Below are positions 22,936 to 24,157 of a DNA stretch of 24,157 bases, one piece after another. The notes beneath the pieces are model-generated. The model did not search any database. It was not told the origin of the DNA and worked only from the letters and a program-made list of their open reading frames with translations. This DNA comes from DATIYF01 sp035517775. GTDB lineage: Bacteria > Acidobacteriota > Terriglobia > Terriglobales > Acidobacteriaceae. Every line of letters starts with the position of its first letter. Positions within the stretch are counted from its first letter, which is position 1. Both the position numbers and the translations under genes were made by a program. The stretch is taken from positions 1-24,157 of the forward strand of contig DATIYF010000056.1 of assembly GCA_035517775.1 (NCBI GenBank), read 5' to 3'.

Positions 22936-23372
22936 TACTGCAAGACCTCGAACTTGCCGCCGGCCTTGGTGATTTTCTCCTGGGCCGACTTGGAAAACTT
23001 GTGCGCCTGCACGGTGAGGGCGGCGGTCAATTCGCCATCGCCCAGGACCTTGACCGGAAGCGCGGTCTTGATTACCCCGGCCTTGCGCAGGACCTCAGGA
23101 TTGATGGTAGTTTCGCCCAGGGCCGCCAGCTTTTCCAGGTTCACGATGGCATATTCCTTGCGGAAGATGTTGGTGAAGCCGCGCTTGGGCATGCGGCGGT
23201 GCAGCGGCATCTGGCCGCCTTCAAAGCCGCGCAGCATGCGCGAGCCGCTGCGCGAGCGCTGGCCCTTGTGGCCGCGGGTGGAGGTTTTGCCCATGCCCGA
23301 GCCCATGCCGCGCCCGACGCGCTTGCGTTTCTCCGAGGCCTTTTTCGGCGCGCGAATGTTGGAAAGGTTCAT
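22935..23372 (-). CDS. rplO: 50S ribosomal protein L15
   Basis: This 145-residue late-assembly protein of the large subunit starts MNLSNIRAPKKASEKRKRVGRGMGSGMGKTSTRGHKGQ, the family's Gly/Arg/Lys-rich extension into rRNA. It continues GFEGGQMPLHRRMPKRGF and ends in the globular domain (..VKVLGDGELTAALTVQAHKFSKSAQEKITKAGG). The ATG at 23372 has AGGA 7 nt upstream; the frame is open further upstream through rpmD but that part is not L15. The stop overlaps the secY start. A palindromic repeat lies just before its ribosome-binding site. Confidence 0.98.
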   Translation of the reverse strand: MNLSNIRAPKKASEKRKRVGRGMGSGMGKTSTRGHKGQRSRSGSRMLRGFEGGQMPLHRRMPKRGFTNIFRKEYAIVNLEKLAALGETTINPEVLRKAGVIKTALPVKVLGDGELTAALTVQAHKFSKSAQEKITKAGGKFEVLQ

Positions 23373-23382
23373 AAGAGTTCCT

Positions 23383-23409
23383 GTGGAGACGTAGCTAGTA
23401 CGTCTCCAC
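23383..23409. repeat. Palindromic repeat (GAGACGTAGC type) in the rpmD-rplO spacer
   Basis: GTGGAGACGTA (23383-23393) and TACGTCTCCAC (23399-23409) are exact 11-bp arms around GCTAG. It starts one base after the rpmD stop and ends at the rplO Shine-Dalgarno. The core GAGACGTA / TACGTCTC is shared with 16252-16275. Confidence 0.75.
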
Positions 23410-23410
23410 T

Positions 23411-23608
23411 TCACTTCACAATTTCCACCAGATGGGGCACCTTGGCCACCATCCCGCGAATGGCGGGGGTATCCGGGCGCTCGATGACCTGATTCAGCCG
23501 GGTAAAGCCCAGGCCTTTGACCACCTTCTTCTGCTTCACCGGCGCGCAAATCGCCGAGCGCACCCACTTCAACTGGATCTTGCCGCCATTGCTGGATGTC
23601 TTCGCCAT
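23411..23608 (-). CDS. rpmD: 50S ribosomal protein L30
   Basis: This 65-residue small protein of the large subunit has the core KIQLKWVRSAICAPVKQKKVVKGLGFTRLNQVIERPDTPAIRGMVAKVPHLVEIV, the complete bacterial L30 fold. The start is taken at ATG 23608 (MAKTSSNGG..) because L30 proteins begin close to this point. An ATG five codons earlier (23623) is possible, and neither has a clear ribosome-binding site. It lies between rpsE and rplO as in the spc operon. Confidence 0.96.
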   Translation of the reverse strand: MAKTSSNGGKIQLKWVRSAICAPVKQKKVVKGLGFTRLNQVIERPDTPAIRGMVAKVPHLVEIVK

Positions 23609-23634
23609 ATGGTTTCTGCTCATGCCGGCCAGGG

Positions 23635-24144
23635 CTACAGTTCCTCCGCGGCCTTGCCGCGCATGGCGGCGACCGACGCTTTGTTTTTCAGCTTCTTCAG
23701 CGCGTCGAAAGTGGCCTTGACCACGTTATGCGGATTGGTGGTGCCAATGGACTTGGTGAGCACGTTCTGAATGCCGGCCGAGGTCATGACCGCGCGCACC
23801 GCGCCGCCGGCAATGACGCCCGTGCCTTCAGGCGCGGGCTTGAGCAGCACCATGCCGGAACCGAAGCGCCCAAGCACCGTGTGCGGAATCGTGGTCTGCG
23901 TGAGGTTGACGCGGTAAAGATTCTTCTTCGCCGACTCAATCCCCTTGCGGATGGCCTGCGGGACTTCCTTGGCTTTGCCCGAGCCATAGCCCACCACCGC
24001 TGCCGTGGGATCGCCCACCACCACCAGCGCGGCAAAGGAAAGATTCTTGCCTCCCTTGACCACCTTGGTCACGCGGTTAATGGCGACCACCTGGTCTTTG
24101 AGCTGGAAGGCGCCGGCATCGAGCTTTTTCATCACAGTTGGCAT
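23635..24144 (-). CDS. rpsE: 30S ribosomal protein S5
   Basis: This 169-residue protein acts at the decoding and mRNA-entry side of the small subunit. The N-terminal double-stranded-RNA-binding-like domain contains DQVVAINRVTKVVKGGKNLSFAALVVVGD. The C-terminal domain contains VLLKPAPEGTGVIAGGAVRAVMTSAGIQNVLTKSIGTTNPHNVVKAT, the family signature. The length is typical. ATG at 24144 (Met5 at 24132 is an alternative). The frame stays open to the window edge 13 bases away, so a slightly longer N-terminus cannot be excluded, but the family start fits. rplR would be expected just outside the window. Confidence 0.97.
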   Translation of the reverse strand: MPTVMKKLDAGAFQLKDQVVAINRVTKVVKGGKNLSFAALVVVGDPTAAVVGYGSGKAKEVPQAIRKGIESAKKNLYRVNLTQTTIPHTVLGRFGSGMVLLKPAPEGTGVIAGGAVRAVMTSAGIQNVLTKSIGTTNPHNVVKATFDALKKLKNKASVAAMRGKAAEEL

Positions 24145-24157
24145 CAGTAATCCATTT

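Noticed and set aside
22935..23567. 210-codon version of L15
   Set aside because: The first 65 codons overlap rpmD in another frame; the L15 family start and a Shine-Dalgarno are at 23372.

Overview
This 24 kb, high-GC window looks like chromosomal DNA from an acidobacterium (Acidobacteriota, probably Terriglobia or Koribacter-like). The basis is the Oar-like TonB-dependent receptor, the style of the housekeeping proteins, and spacers filled with short palindromes and seven-base repeats. The phylum is inferred from pattern recognition only, without a database search. No rRNA, tRNA, CRISPR array, transposase or prophage gene was seen.

Layout. (1) 1-2139 (+) is the C-terminal part of a TonB-dependent receptor, followed by a clear intrinsic terminator. 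(2) 2211-8600 (-) is the operon rimP-nusA-infB-ylxP, followed by a gene split by an in-frame TGA. Read through the TGA as selenocysteine, this is a 260-residue membrane-anchored iodothyronine-deiodinase-like selenoprotein with a bacterial SECIS hairpin just after the UGA. (3) 8601-8985 is a divergent control region: a promoter and leader with a terminator hairpin in front of rimP, and an extended -10 promoter in front of guaB. (4) 8986-11082 (+) is guaB and a VanZ-like gene carrying an in-frame repeat insertion. (5) 11195-15581 (-) is an accessory block: a short membrane-anchored protein, an MFS transporter, a secreted nucleoside hydrolase and a seven-heme cytochrome. (6) 15701-24144 (-) is the end of the spc operon and the alpha operon in canonical order: rpsE-rpmD-rplO-secY-adk-map-infA-rpmJ-rpsM-rpsK-rpsD-rpoA-rplQ.

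Most of the window is core information processing: ribosome assembly and initiation (RimP, IF1, IF2, r-proteins), transcription (NusA, RpoA), secretion (SecY), N-terminal processing (Map) and nucleotide supply (Adk, GuaB). The unexpected content is the selenoprotein attached to the infB operon and the heavy colonisation of spacers in an otherwise compact ribosomal operon by several families of short repeats. One repeat supplies the stop codon region of both rpsD and infA. In addition, the infA translation start (ribosome-binding region, ATG and first codons) is duplicated upstream of itself, creating a potential leader ORF. The best candidates for closer study are the selenoprotein with its SECIS, the infA start duplication, and the stop-codon-overlapping repeat.
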